Of a stretch of 64,000 nt of DNA, positions 1 to 9,207 are shown piece by piece. Positions within the stretch are counted from its first letter, which is position 1; each line of letters begins with the position of its first letter. The stretch is from Rahnella inusitata_A. Its GTDB lineage: Bacteria; Pseudomonadota; Gammaproteobacteria; Enterobacterales; Enterobacteriaceae. The notes below the pieces were generated by a model that saw only the letters and a program-made list of their open reading frames with translations, was not told the origin of the DNA and did not search any database. Location of the stretch: NCBI RefSeq assembly GCF_965118895.1, contig NZ_CBCPJJ010000023.1, positions 62,001 through 126,000 on the forward strand, read 5' to 3'. Made by a program: the position numbers and the translations under genes.

Positions 1-96
1 CAATCCCCACAGGATGCACATCGCGACCAGCGCAACGACCACCATCATTTCAATCAGTGACATTCCCTGCTCTCCTGAACGATCGGTTGTTTTCAT
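1..96 (-). CDS. ppdA: Prepilin peptidase-dependent protein (PpdA-like), 5' part only
   Basis: Only the first 32 codons lie in the window. The translation has a short basic leader, then G-MSLIEMMVVVALVAM, the type IV prepilin cleavage and N-methylation site followed by the hydrophobic assembly helix. Such minor pseudopilins are processed by prepilin peptidase at the inner membrane. The gene lies directly downstream of thyA on the same strand, where E. coli has the ppdA-ppdB-ygdB-ppdC cluster, so PpdA is inferred from position and motif. The ribosome-binding site is weak (CCTGAG just before ATG). Confidence 0.75.
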   Translation of the reverse strand, partial: MKTTDRSGEQGMSLIEMMVVVALVAMCILWGL

Positions 97-299
97 ACGC
101 TCAGGGTAGGCATTTGAATTTTCACCACCAGTGGCAAAGTGGTTTTCTCCATGACATCCCCAGAACAAAAAGTGCAAAAGAATGCACGCGACAAAAATGT
201 TGCGCGACGTCTCGCAAAATCAAAATGTGGGATGCAATAGCGGTGTGAATCGTTGAGGGGAAAGCGTAAAAAGTGTCGCAGAGGGAAGTCAGGATAATG

Positions 300-323
300 G
301 CTGCCTGACAAACGTCAGGCAGC
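300..323 (-). terminator. Stem-loop after thyA
   Basis: A perfect 10-bp inverted repeat (GCTGCCTGAC, loop AAAC, GTCAGGCAGC) begins 14 bases past the thyA stop codon. No U-run follows on the minus strand, so it may stabilise the mRNA end or be a weak terminator rather than a classical intrinsic terminator. Confidence 0.5.
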
Positions 324-336
324 AAACAGCGAAGAA

Positions 337-1131
337 TCAGATAGCGACGGGCGCTTTTATTGCTGGGTGCGGATCGTATCCCTCAATCTCGAAATCTTCG
401 AAGTTGTAGTCAAACAGGGAGGCAGGCTTGCGTTTGATAATCAGTTTAGGCAACGCGCGTGGTTCACGGCTCAGCTGCAGCTGCGTCTGTTCCATATGGT
501 TGCTGTACAGATGGGTATCCCCACCGGTCCAGACAAAATCGCCGACGTCAAGAGAGCACTGCTGCGCCATCATGTGCACCAGCAGTGCGTAACTGGCGAT
601 GTTAAACGGCAGGCCAAGGAAGACATCGCATGAACGCTGATACAGCTGGCAGGACAACTTACCGTCCGCCACGTAGAACTGGAAGAAAGCATGACAAGGT
701 GCCAGTGCCATCTGATCCAGCTCACCGACATTCCACGCAGAAACAATGATACGGCGCGAATCCGGATCGTTTTTCAACTGGTTCACGACGTTGGTCAGCT
801 GGTCGATTTGCTTTCCATCAGCAGCCCCCCAGGCACGCCATTGCTTGCCGTACACGGGGCCGAGATCGCCGTTTTCATCGGCCCACTCGTCCCAGATGCT
901 GACATTGTTTTCACGCAGATAGGCGATATTGGTTTCGCCTTTCAGGAACCACAGGAGTTCATGAATGATGGAGCGTAAATGACAGCGTTTGGTGGTGACC
1001 AGCGGGAAACCATCCTGCAAATTGAAACGCATCTGATGACCAAAAATCGACAACGTGCCGGTACCCGTACGGTCGGCTTTAGGGGTGCCTTCATCGAGCA
1101 CTTTCTGCATTAAATCCAGATACTGTTTCAT
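337..1131 (-). CDS. thyA: Thymidylate synthase
   Basis: Methylates dUMP to dTMP with 5,10-methylene-tetrahydrofolate in the cytoplasm, the only de novo route to thymidylate in bacteria of this type. The 264-residue length equals that of E. coli ThyA. The catalytic cysteine is C146 in LAPCHAFFQFYV. The early RTGTGTLSIFG motif and the SRRIIVSAWN segment that contacts phosphate are intact. The start lies 6 bases after the lgt stop codon, so the two genes are almost certainly co-transcribed, as in E. coli. Nothing odd is seen. Confidence 0.98.
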   Translation of the reverse strand: MKQYLDLMQKVLDEGTPKADRTGTGTLSIFGHQMRFNLQDGFPLVTTKRCHLRSIIHELLWFLKGETNIAYLRENNVSIWDEWADENGDLGPVYGKQWRAWGAADGKQIDQLTNVVNQLKNDPDSRRIIVSAWNVGELDQMALAPCHAFFQFYVADGKLSCQLYQRSCDVFLGLPFNIASYALLVHMMAQQCSLDVGDFVWTGGDTHLYSNHMEQTQLQLSREPRALPKLIIKRKPASLFDYNFEDFEIEGYDPHPAIKAPVAI

Positions 1132-1137
1132 GTTACC

Positions 1138-2007
1138 TCACGACAATTGTTTCTGCGGACGGCGGTATGCCCAGACCATCATAATCAGGCCGATGACTAC
1201 CATCGGAATGGACAGTACCTGCCCCATGCTGATCACGCCGTCGAACAAACCGAGCTGCGCATCCGGCTGGCGGAAATGCTCAACAATGATGCGGAATAAA
1301 CCGTAACCGATCAGGAACAAGCCTGATACCGCGCCCATCGGGCGTGATTTGCGAATAAAGACGTTCAGGATGATAAACAGCACGATGCCTTCAAGCAGCA
1401 GTTCATACAGCTGGGAAGGATGGCGTGGAAGAACACCATACTGGTTCAGAAGCGGCTGCCATTTAGGGTCAGCGGCAGCGATGGCGATATCTTCCTGACG
1501 GGAGCCGGGGAATAACATCGCCCAAGGCACATCAGTGGTCACACGCCCCCACAGTTCGCCGTTGATGAAGTTACCCAGACGCCCGGCACCCAGACCAAAC
1601 GGGATCAGCGGCGCGATGAAATCCGCGACCTGGAAGAAATTACGTTTGGTACGGCGGGCGAAGACCAGCATTACGACGATCACACCGATCAGGCCGCCGT
1701 GGAAGGACATACCGCCGTCCCACACTTTGAACAGATAAAGCGGATTGTCGAGGAACAGAGGCAGATTATAGAAGAATACGTAACCGATACGGCCACCGAG
1801 GAACACGCCAAGGAAACCGGCATACAGCAGATTTTCGACTTCGTCTTTGGTCCAGCCGCTGCCCGGCTTATTGGCACGGCGCACCGCCAGCCACATCGCA
1901 AAGACAAAACCGACCAGGTACATCAGTCCGTACCAGTGGAGGGATACTGGTCCGATAGAGAAAATCACCGGATCAAACTGGGGAAACGCCAGATAGCTGT
2001 TGCTCAT
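1138..2007 (-). CDS. lgt: Phosphatidylglycerol-prolipoprotein diacylglyceryl transferase
   Basis: First enzyme of lipoprotein maturation: it moves a diacylglyceryl group from phosphatidylglycerol to the lipobox cysteine of prolipoproteins in the inner membrane. The 289-residue protein has about seven hydrophobic segments. The HGGLIG segment carries the essential His near residue 103, and the signature GRLGNFINGELWGR carries the essential Arg. It precedes thyA with a 6-base gap. Client lipoproteins in this window include YgdR and the RND outer-membrane channel at 35093-36541. Confidence 0.97.
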   Translation of the reverse strand: MSNSYLAFPQFDPVIFSIGPVSLHWYGLMYLVGFVFAMWLAVRRANKPGSGWTKDEVENLLYAGFLGVFLGGRIGYVFFYNLPLFLDNPLYLFKVWDGGMSFHGGLIGVIVVMLVFARRTKRNFFQVADFIAPLIPFGLGAGRLGNFINGELWGRVTTDVPWAMLFPGSRQEDIAIAAADPKWQPLLNQYGVLPRHPSQLYELLLEGIVLFIILNVFIRKSRPMGAVSGLFLIGYGLFRIIVEHFRQPDAQLGLFDGVISMGQVLSIPMVVIGLIMMVWAYRRPQKQLS

Positions 2008-2188
2008 CTATCACCACAAATTGTTTATTGTTTTAGCCCGGTTAGGGGTCAGCAGGGTGCGAATAGTAGCATAGCCGGGAGGATTTCCGGGGCTATGGCC
2101 GGGGAAAAGTTCTGTAAAAAAACGTCTCATTCTGCGCCGCATTGGGGGCAGGCAGGAATGACGCGGTGGTAAACGCCGCGCCTGAGTC

Positions 2189-4435
2189 CTATTTACCGCC
2201 GCGAATCAGCCCGCCCAGACCGCGCCTTTCCATGAATGCTGCCGTCATATGACGAACATCCGTAGTGAAATGTGCCTGCAAAACCCGGCTGGCAAGCTCT
2301 TCGGCATCCACCAGATCGATACGGCGCAGCAAATACTTCACGCGCGCCACGCTGCGCCCGTTCATGCTCAGGTTACGGTAACCCATACCGGTCAGCAGCA
2401 ATGCGCCCATCGGGTCGCCCGCCATTTCACCGCACAGGCTGACGTCCAGCCCGATCGCTTCAGCGCTGGTAATTATCTGCCTGAGCACCCGCAGCATCGC
2501 CGGATGTAAGCTGTCATAAAGCCCGGCAACGCGGGTATTGTTGCGGTCAACCGCCAGCAGATACTGAGTTAAATCGTTGGTGCCAACCGAGATAAACTCC
2601 ACTCTTCCCGCGAGAGCCGGCAACATAAAGATCATCGACGGCACTTCAATCATCACCCCGATGCGCGTGCGCGGCAGTTGGTAACCAAGCTGCTCCTGCA
2701 CTTCACGTCCGGCGCGGTCTATCAGACGGCGTGCCTCATCTATCTCTTCGAGGCTGGTGACCATCGGCAGCAAGATACCCAGATTCCCCGTCGCCGCATT
2801 GGCACGCAGCATGGCGCGCACCTGAATCAGAAAAATTTCCGGCTGATCGAGCGTAATACGAATACCACGCCAACCCAGACAAGGGTTTTCCTCGCTGATC
2901 GGCATGTATGGCAGCTGTTTATCAGAACCGATATCCAACGTTCGCAATGTCACCGGCTTTTGCGGGAACAGCTGCAACATGCCCTGATACTGCGCCACCT
3001 GCTCCTCTTCGGAAGGGAAACCGCTTTGCAGCATGAACGGAATTTCAGTGCGGTACAGACCGACGCCGTCCACACGACTGCCGAACAGTTTTTCGTGATC
3101 GGCACTCAGACCGGCATTGAGCATCACCTTCACTCTTTCGCCGCTTTTCAGCGCCGCAGGCTGATCAACATCATCTTCAGCGCGCTGGCTCAGCTCCATT
3201 TCTTCGCTGATGAGCCGTTTATATTCGGCGACCAACACCGGTTCCGGGTCAATCAGCAATTCGCCACGATAGCCATCAACAATCAATTGTCGCTGGCTGA
3301 GCAGCGCAGGTTGAATATCCGCGCCCATAATCGTCGGCACGCCCATCGCGCGTACCAGAATGGCCGCGTGGGAATTCGCCGCACCGTCGCGCACCACCAC
3401 GCCCGCCAGCCGGTCCTGCGGGACTTCGGCCAGAAGCGTTGCGGTCAGTTCATCTGCGACCAGAATGAAACGCTCCGGCCACTGAGTATTGCCCTGAATG
3501 GTATCATCGAGATGGAAAACCAGCCGCTGCCCAAGCGCGCGCAAATCGCTACCGCGCTCGCGCAGATAGGTATCCTGCAGGCTGGCAAACTGCGCAGCAA
3601 ATTCTTCAACGACCTTTTTCACCGCCCATTCAGCAACCGCACCCTGATCGATCTGCGCAAACAGTTCACGCTTGAGACGCGCATCGTTAAGGAGGTGGGA
3701 ATAGAGGTCGAAAATTGCGGCACTTTCTTTTTGTGCGCTGGCGGTAAACCGTTTACTGAAACGGCGGAACTCTGCACCGGCATCTTCGAGCGCACGGGTC
3801 AGCCGCTCGCGTTCACGCACCGTATCGAGCGTGGACGCCATATAAACGTGTTCAAGGGATGGCTGTGAACTGTCCTGCCAGCCGATACCGATGGCAACAC
3901 CCGGTGAAGCCGCCAGCGCGCGGACGCGGGTCTGGCGAAATCGGCCGTACAGCACGTTCAGCTGGGCTTGTGAAAGGATCGCCGCCAGCTGAGTCGCTAA
4001 CGTAACTAAAAAGGATTCTTCACTTTCGTCGAACTGCCGATGTTCGCGCTGCTGAATAACCAGCACGCCAAGTAGCTGACGACGGTGAATGATCGGCACG
4101 CCTAAGAAGGATCGGAAAAGATCTTCTTTTACGGCTGGAATGTATTTAAAGCTGGGATGACTCTGCGCGTCGGCGAGGTTGATAGGTTCTGCCAGCCGGC
4201 CTACCAGACCGACGATCCCCTGATCAAACGCGAGCGTAATAGTGCGCCCGCGAGGTTTTTTCAAACCTCGCGTCGCCATCAGGTAATAACAACGACGGTC
4301 ATTGTCAGCGAGATAAACGGAACACACTTCGGTGTCCATCGCCAGGCAGGTTTCATTGACCAGTACGTCCAGCGCATCATTCAGGCTGGCCGCCATTGCT
4401 ACCTTTTCAACAATTTCTCGCAAACGCGTGAGCAT
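2189..4435 (-). CDS. ptsP: Phosphoenolpyruvate-protein phosphotransferase PtsP (EI-Ntr)
   Basis: Enzyme I of the nitrogen PTS: it autophosphorylates from PEP and passes phosphate to NPr and then EIIA-Ntr, linking nitrogen and potassium status to regulation. The 748-residue length equals the E. coli protein. An N-terminal GAF domain (about residues 1-165) senses the signal. The phosphohistidine lies in GAANSHAAILVRAMG near residue 356, followed by the PEP-binding barrel with EFISVGTNDLTQY and the active-site Cys in LCGEMAGDP. The start is 11 bases after rppH, so rppH-ptsP form an operon. Confidence 0.98.
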   Translation of the reverse strand: MLTRLREIVEKVAMAASLNDALDVLVNETCLAMDTEVCSVYLADNDRRCYYLMATRGLKKPRGRTITLAFDQGIVGLVGRLAEPINLADAQSHPSFKYIPAVKEDLFRSFLGVPIIHRRQLLGVLVIQQREHRQFDESEESFLVTLATQLAAILSQAQLNVLYGRFRQTRVRALAASPGVAIGIGWQDSSQPSLEHVYMASTLDTVRERERLTRALEDAGAEFRRFSKRFTASAQKESAAIFDLYSHLLNDARLKRELFAQIDQGAVAEWAVKKVVEEFAAQFASLQDTYLRERGSDLRALGQRLVFHLDDTIQGNTQWPERFILVADELTATLLAEVPQDRLAGVVVRDGAANSHAAILVRAMGVPTIMGADIQPALLSQRQLIVDGYRGELLIDPEPVLVAEYKRLISEEMELSQRAEDDVDQPAALKSGERVKVMLNAGLSADHEKLFGSRVDGVGLYRTEIPFMLQSGFPSEEEQVAQYQGMLQLFPQKPVTLRTLDIGSDKQLPYMPISEENPCLGWRGIRITLDQPEIFLIQVRAMLRANAATGNLGILLPMVTSLEEIDEARRLIDRAGREVQEQLGYQLPRTRIGVMIEVPSMIFMLPALAGRVEFISVGTNDLTQYLLAVDRNNTRVAGLYDSLHPAMLRVLRQIITSAEAIGLDVSLCGEMAGDPMGALLLTGMGYRNLSMNGRSVARVKYLLRRIDLVDAEELASRVLQAHFTTDVRHMTAAFMERRGLGGLIRGGK

Positions 4436-4446
4436 CTCTTCGCGAC

Positions 4447-4974
4447 TTAGCCTCTTTTACGACGATAAGCGGGCGATGTCTTGGGAAGGGAAATTTCCTG
4501 CATCGGCATAATAGTGGTCGAAAACTCTTTCATCACGCGACGATACACATCGCGCTTAAATGACACCACCTGACGAACCGGATACCAGAAACTCACCCAA
4601 CGCCAGCCATCAAATTCAGGCGTACTGCTGCGCTGCATATTGATATCAGCATCGTTACACATCAGTTGCAGCAAGAACCATTTTTGCTTTTGGCCGATAC
4701 AAACCGGCTTTGTGTCCCAACGCACCAAACGTTTTGGCAATTTATAACGTAACCAGTTGCGGGTGGACGCCAGAATACGCACATCTTTGCGGCCCAGACC
4801 CACTTCTTCAAACAGCTCGCGGTACATTGCCTGCTCAGCAGTTTCCCCTGGATTAATGCCTCCCTGAGGAAACTGCCAGGAGTGCTGACCGTATCGTCTG
4901 GCCCATAATACCTGGCCCTGCTTGTCACAGATTACGATACCAACATTCGGGCGGTAGCCATCATCATCGATCAC
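4447..4974 (-). CDS. rppH: RNA pyrophosphohydrolase RppH
   Basis: Nudix hydrolase that removes pyrophosphate from the 5' triphosphate of mRNAs and so starts RNase E-dependent decay. The Nudix box is visible as GGINPGETAEQAMYRELFEEVGL, given here in two parts: GGINPGETAEQ with the glycines and first Glu, then REL-FEEVGL with the metal-binding Glu residues. The length (175 aa) matches the family. It opens the rppH-ptsP operon. The gap upstream holds the DARS2-like DnaA-box cluster, so the rppH promoter must lie in or next to it. Confidence 0.97.
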   Translation of the reverse strand: MIDDDGYRPNVGIVICDKQGQVLWARRYGQHSWQFPQGGINPGETAEQAMYRELFEEVGLGRKDVRILASTRNWLRYKLPKRLVRWDTKPVCIGQKQKWFLLQLMCNDADINMQRSSTPEFDGWRWVSFWYPVRQVVSFKRDVYRRVMKEFSTTIMPMQEISLPKTSPAYRRKRG

Positions 4975-5146
4975 CGGACTACCTCAATAGCTTAAAATCA
5001 TAGATGTTCTGATTGTTTCACACTACCAACAGGCGGTAAACCACTGGTTAGCGCTGATCCACACGAATAAAAATGGGATAACTTTCACTAATTGGCAAAG
5101 TTATAAACAGATTCGGGCCAGCACTCGCGATTTTATTCACTTTTTC

Positions 5147-5471
5147 TGTGGATAGATGTGTGCAGAACTTAAGAGTAAGCAGGGTAAAACTCTCGTGAAC
5201 TTATCCCCAGCCTGAAAATTAACATTTATAAAATACATATAAAGCATTCAGTTACGATGCATAAACCGCGTTATCAACCACCTAAAAAAGTGAGGTACGT
5301 CACACGCAGACATGATCTGGCGAAAGATCCACCAATGACGTTTTTATCCACAGCGATCGTCTAAAAGTTGACGTCGTCGGGGTAGAAATTGGATAAAACA
5401 CTGTCCGTCAAGCCTGTAAATCGAACCAGTGATCGGATTTATCCAAGGTTATCCAAGAAATCTGTGGATAA
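5147..5471. other. DARS2: DnaA-box cluster at the DARS2 locus
   Basis: The 696-base gap between rppH and mutH holds no gene but several DnaA boxes (consensus TTATCCACA). Two are perfect: 5344-5352 (plus) and 5463-5471 (minus, TGTGGATAA). Near matches are at 5147-5155 (TGTGGATAG), 5201-5209 (TTATCCCCA), 5439-5447 and 5449-5457 (both TTATCCAAG). The last two plus the box at 5463 form a tight trio. In E. coli the DnaA-reactivating sequence DARS2 lies in exactly this mutH-rppH (ygdP) gap and recycles DnaA-ADP to DnaA-ATP. Position and boxes are seen; function is inferred. IHF and Fis sites were not resolved by eye. Confidence 0.8.
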
Positions 5472-5670
5472 GTAGGGGGAAGATCCTGTTCATTGTCGCC
5501 TTCAACAGGTGGTCAACCTAAAAACTGCTTGTGATAAACCGGCCAGAACCCTAAAAAAAACCAAATTAAATCATGCTATTATTCATCCATCTCACGGGTA
5601 TAACTTTTTATGCACTGCATTACGCAGGGTGAGGTTAAAAATTAACCTAAATTCATGAGTGTTGTTTTTT

Positions 5671-6357
5671 ATGTCTATTCCGTTACCTGCAACTGAACCG
5701 CCCCGTCACGAAGATGAGCTGCTGCACCGCGCGCAGTCGCTGGCCGGTCACAACTTAGGCGAGCTCGCAGCCCGCGCAGGGTTGCCGATCCCGGCCAATC
5801 TCAAACGAGAAAAAGGCTGGGTAGGAATGTTATTGGAAGTCTATCTTGGCGCGATTGCTGGCAGTAAGCCGGAGCAGGATTTCGCCGATATTGGCATTGA
5901 GCTAAAAACTATTCCCATTGATTCGCACGGCAAGCCGCTGGAAACCACGTTCGTCTGCGTTGCGCCGTTAACCGGTAATAGCGGCGTGACCTGGGAGAGC
6001 AGCCATGTGCGCCATAAACTGGCGCGGGTGCTGTGGATCCCGGTTGAAGGCGAGCGCCAGATCCCGCTTTCTGAGCGCCACATTGGCGCACCTTTATTGT
6101 GGCAGCCTTCCAAAGAAGAAGATGAGCAGCTGCGTCAGGACTGGGAAGAGTTGATGGATTTGATCGTCCTGGGCAAAGTTGAAAGCATCACTGCGCGCCA
6201 CGGGGAATTCCTGCAACTGCGCCCGAAAGCGGCTAACAGCAAAGCGTTAACCGAAGCGATCGGCGAATTCGGTCAGCCGATCCTGACGTTGCCACGAGGT
6301 TTCTATCTGAAAAAACGCTTTACCGGCGCGCTGCTGGCCCGACATTTTCTGCTCTGA
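5671..6357 (+). CDS. mutH: DNA mismatch repair endonuclease MutH
   Basis: Nicks the unmethylated strand at hemimethylated GATC sites after activation by MutS-MutL, giving strand discrimination to mismatch repair. The 228-residue protein has the catalytic D70 ... E77-x-K79 triad (DFADIGIELK), and the KKRFTGALLARHFLL C-terminus is typical. I chose ATG at 5671 because it aligns with E. coli MutH; an in-frame GTG at 5659 would add four residues of no known role. The gene is transcribed away from the DARS2 region. Confidence 0.97.
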   Translation: MSIPLPATEPPRHEDELLHRAQSLAGHNLGELAARAGLPIPANLKREKGWVGMLLEVYLGAIAGSKPEQDFADIGIELKTIPIDSHGKPLETTFVCVAPLTGNSGVTWESSHVRHKLARVLWIPVEGERQIPLSERHIGAPLLWQPSKEEDEQLRQDWEELMDLIVLGKVESITARHGEFLQLRPKAANSKALTEAIGEFGQPILTLPRGFYLKKRFTGALLARHFLL

Positions 6358-6492
6358 TGGCACTCATTTTAAAAATTTCACGCACCTTTTGTGCCACTTT
6401 TTCAACCCTTTGCTACGATAGAATGTGATTATGTCCGGACAGAATAATGTCAGACTTTCTAAAACGTCGCGTACACACAAGGAATGATAAAA

Positions 6493-6714
6493 ATGATGAA
6501 GAAAACATTGATGATGACCAGCGCCGCGCTGCTGGTATTCGGGCTCGCAGGCTGCGCCAGTGATTATGTGATCTCAACCAAAGACGGCAATATGATCCTG
6601 ACCGACGGCAAACCGAAGCTGGATAAATCTACCGGCCTGTTGAGCTATACCGACGAACAAGGCAACGAGCGTCAGATCAACAACGACAACGTCAGCCAGG
6701 TGATGGAACGCTAA
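6493..6714 (+). CDS. ygdR: YgdI/YgdR-family small lipoprotein
   Basis: Small outer-envelope lipoprotein of unknown function. A hydrophobic signal peptide ends in the lipobox LAGC, followed by an SDYVISTKDG core that matches E. coli YgdR. An AAGGA ribosome-binding site at 6479-6483 fits the ATG at 6493 (9-base spacing); the ATG at 6484 abuts it and is unlikely to be used. The mature protein is about 50 residues, mostly one small beta domain. It lies between mutH and tas, as in E. coli. Confidence 0.9.
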   Translation: MMKKTLMMTSAALLVFGLAGCASDYVISTKDGNMILTDGKPKLDKSTGLLSYTDEQGNERQINNDNVSQVMER

Positions 6715-6735
6715 TTCAGACCTGCACCAACCGAT

Positions 6736-6762
6736 AAGAGCCGGTTTTGGACTGGCTCTTTT
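6736..6762 (+). terminator. Intrinsic terminator after ygdR
   Basis: Stem AAGAGCC / GGCTCTT with an 11-base loop and a short T-run, about 20 bases after the ygdR stop codon. Confidence 0.6.
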
Positions 6763-6890
6763 GCTGCTTCCCCCGCTCTCTCTGATTACCGGCACTCTCT
6801 GCCACTTCCACCTGATGTTTCCCTTGTATATAGTCAGATAAGGCACTTTTTCTATCAGCCTGACATTCTCAGAAGAAAGGAAGACCGGCA

Positions 6891-7931
6891 ATGCAATATC
6901 ACCGTATACCCCACAGTTCTTTAGAAGTGAGCTTACTGGGTCTTGGCACCATGACTTTTGGTGAACAAAACAGCGAAGCCGACGCCCATCAGCAGCTCGA
7001 TTACGCCGTTGCAGCGGGCATCAATCTGATTGATACCGCAGAGATGTATCCTGTTCCGCCACGCCCGGAAACCCAGGGTCTGACCGAAAGCTATATCGGC
7101 AGCTGGCTGAAAGCCCGTGGTAACCGCGAGAAGATCGTGCTGGCGAGCAAAGTCTCCGGCCCTTCCCGTGGCAGCGATAATGCGATTCGTCCGGCGCAAA
7201 TGCTGGATCGTAAAAATATCCGCGCGGCGCTGGATGCCAGCCTGACACGTCTGAATACCGATTATCTGGATCTCTATCAGCTGCACTGGCCACAGCGTCA
7301 GGCCAATTTCTTCGGCAAGCTGGGCTATCAGTACACCGAAGAGCAATCTCCGGTGACGTTGCTGGAAACGCTGGAAGCGCTGAACGAACAGGTTCGCGCC
7401 GGTAAAATCCGCTACATCGGCGTTTCAAATGAAACGCCGTGGGGCGTGATGCGCTATCTGCAACTGGCTGAGAAACACGATTTACCACGTATTGTTTCCA
7501 TTCAAAACCCGTACAGTCTGCTGAACCGCAGCTTTGAAATCGGGCTGGCAGAAATCAGCCAGTACGAGGGCGTTGAACTGCTGGCCTACTCCAGCCTGGC
7601 GTTCGGTACGCTGAGCGGGAAATACCTGAATGGTGCGAAACCGGCCAATGCGCGCAATACGCTGTTCAGCCGTTTCACCCGTTATTCTTCTCCACAAGCT
7701 GAAGGCGCAGTGGCGGAATACGTGGCATTGGCGAAGAAACACAATCTGGATCCTTCGCAGATGGCGCTGGCCTTCGTGCGTCAGCAACCGTTCGTTGCCA
7801 GTACTTTACTGGGTGCGACCACGCTGGAGCAGCTGAAGATCAACATCGACAGTCAGGATTTGACGCTCGATGCCGAAATCATGGGCGAGCTGGAAAACAT
7901 CCACAAACGCTTCACCATACCTGCTCCGTAA
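6891..7931 (+). CDS. tas: Aldo-keto reductase Tas
   Basis: NADPH-dependent aldo-keto reductase. In E. coli Tas was found by its ability to complement a tyrosine auxotroph; its natural substrate is not settled. The 346-residue length equals E. coli Tas and the identity is high along the whole chain. It opens with MQYHRIPHSSLEVS, has the catalytic Asp/Tyr pair in LIDTAEMYP, and ends with the cofactor-binding region around LGATTLEQL. An AGAAAGGAAG ribosome-binding site precedes the ATG. A hairpin terminator shared with the convergent lplT-aas operon follows. Confidence 0.96.
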   Translation: MQYHRIPHSSLEVSLLGLGTMTFGEQNSEADAHQQLDYAVAAGINLIDTAEMYPVPPRPETQGLTESYIGSWLKARGNREKIVLASKVSGPSRGSDNAIRPAQMLDRKNIRAALDASLTRLNTDYLDLYQLHWPQRQANFFGKLGYQYTEEQSPVTLLETLEALNEQVRAGKIRYIGVSNETPWGVMRYLQLAEKHDLPRIVSIQNPYSLLNRSFEIGLAEISQYEGVELLAYSSLAFGTLSGKYLNGAKPANARNTLFSRFTRYSSPQAEGAVAEYVALAKKHNLDPSQMALAFVRQQPFVASTLLGATTLEQLKINIDSQDLTLDAEIMGELENIHKRFTIPAP

Positions 7932-7951
7932 CTGCGTATTTCAGACATAAA

Positions 7952-7980
7952 AAAGGGCGCTCAGCGCCCTTTCGTTTTTT
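7952..7980. terminator. Bidirectional terminator between tas and lplT
   Basis: Perfect 9-bp stem AAAGGGCGC / GCGCCCTTT with a TCA loop. A T-run follows on the plus strand and an A-run precedes it, so it can end transcripts from both convergent genes. Confidence 0.85.
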
Positions 7981-7998
7981 CGGGTAATGCAAAACGCC

Positions 7999-9207
7999 TC
8001 AGATCTGACGGCGCTTTTGCATTACCTGCCAGATCCACAGCGCAGTAATGGCCAGCGCGAAGACCACACCGAAGCCAATACCGATCGCAACGACCGGCGC
8101 ACCCGCCATCACGACCAGCGAATACAGGCCAAGCATCAGCAGCATCGCGGTATTCTCGCCGAGATTTTGCACCGCAATCGCATTACCGGCTCCGACAGAG
8201 GCTTTCCCGCGATGCTGTAACAGCGCATTCAGCGGCACCACGAAGAAGCCACCGAGAACCCCCACCACCACCAGGACGATATACGAACTCAGCATGCTGG
8301 TTTGCAGCGCGAAGACTACTACGGCGATACCAATCGCCACGCCCGCTGGCAGGCAACGTTTGACGGTGTCGAGACGGATTAACTTCGCGGCCGCACCGGC
8401 TCCGAAGACAATCCCGATGGCCACCATTGCGTTGAGTAACGTCGGCGTTTTGTTATCGGTAATCCCTAACGCCACCGGCACCCACAGCACCAGCAGGAAA
8501 CGCAACGTCACGCCTGCGCCCCAGAACAGGCTGGTACCGACCAGCGAAAAGCGGGTTTCACCATCATTCCACAACGTTTTACACGCCGAGAAAAACGTCC
8601 GCGTCATTTTAGCCGGATGCCACGACTGTCCGGCGCGCGCCGGGGTCAGTTTTGGGATAAACCAGTTGGCAACCACGGCAGCTCCGTAGGCCAAAACGCA
8701 GATGCCCAACGCCGCCAGAATATTCCAGTCAGCCAGCGCGCCACCCGCTACTGAGCCGAGCAGGATCGCGGCAATCGTCGAGGCTTCCATCAGACCGTTG
8801 GCTTTAACCAACTGCTCGCCGCTGGCGATTTCCCCCAGAATGCCGTACTTGGCCGGTGAATAGGCGGCAGCACCGATGCCAACCAGCGTGTAGCCGAGGA
8901 ACGGATTCAGACCGGCGCAAATCACCGCCGCACCGCCGAGCTTCAGCAGGTTGGCGACCATCATCACGCGGCCTTTGGAGAAGCTGTCAGCGAACTGCCC
9001 GACAAACGGCGCGAGAATGATGTAAGTCGCGACAAACGCCATCTGCAAAACCGGCTGGCTCCAGTCGGGATAAAGCTGTTGTTTGATCAGCGCCAGTGCG
9101 GCAAACAGCAGCGCGTTATCGCCGAACGCCGACAAGAACTGCGCGACGATCACCGCCGTCATGCTTTTTGACATCAGCGGCGATGCCGCCACTAAAGGTT
9201 TACTCAT
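7999..9207 (-). CDS. lplT: Lysophospholipid transporter LplT
   Basis: Major-facilitator inner-membrane protein that flips lysophospholipids inward so that Aas can re-acylate them. The 402-residue chain has about twelve hydrophobic segments and the early motif VAQFLSAFGDNALLFAALAL typical of LplT. Its ATG overlaps the aas stop codon by 4 bases (ATGA), indicating translational coupling, the same arrangement as in E. coli. Confidence 0.96.
   Translation of the reverse strand: MSKPLVAASPLMSKSMTAVIVAQFLSAFGDNALLFAALALIKQQLYPDWSQPVLQMAFVATYIILAPFVGQFADSFSKGRVMMVANLLKLGGAAVICAGLNPFLGYTLVGIGAAAYSPAKYGILGEIASGEQLVKANGLMEASTIAAILLGSVAGGALADWNILAALGICVLAYGAAVVANWFIPKLTPARAGQSWHPAKMTRTFFSACKTLWNDGETRFSLVGTSLFWGAGVTLRFLLVLWVPVALGITDNKTPTLLNAMVAIGIVFGAGAAAKLIRLDTVKRCLPAGVAIGIAVVVFALQTSMLSSYIVLVVVGVLGGFFVVPLNALLQHRGKASVGAGNAIAVQNLGENTAMLLMLGLYSLVVMAGAPVVAIGIGFGVVFALAITALWIWQVMQKRRQI

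Noticed and set aside
2678..3868. 396-codon open frame on the plus strand inside ptsP
   Set aside because: Antisense shadow of a GC-rich gene; no recognisable domain and fully covered by ptsP.
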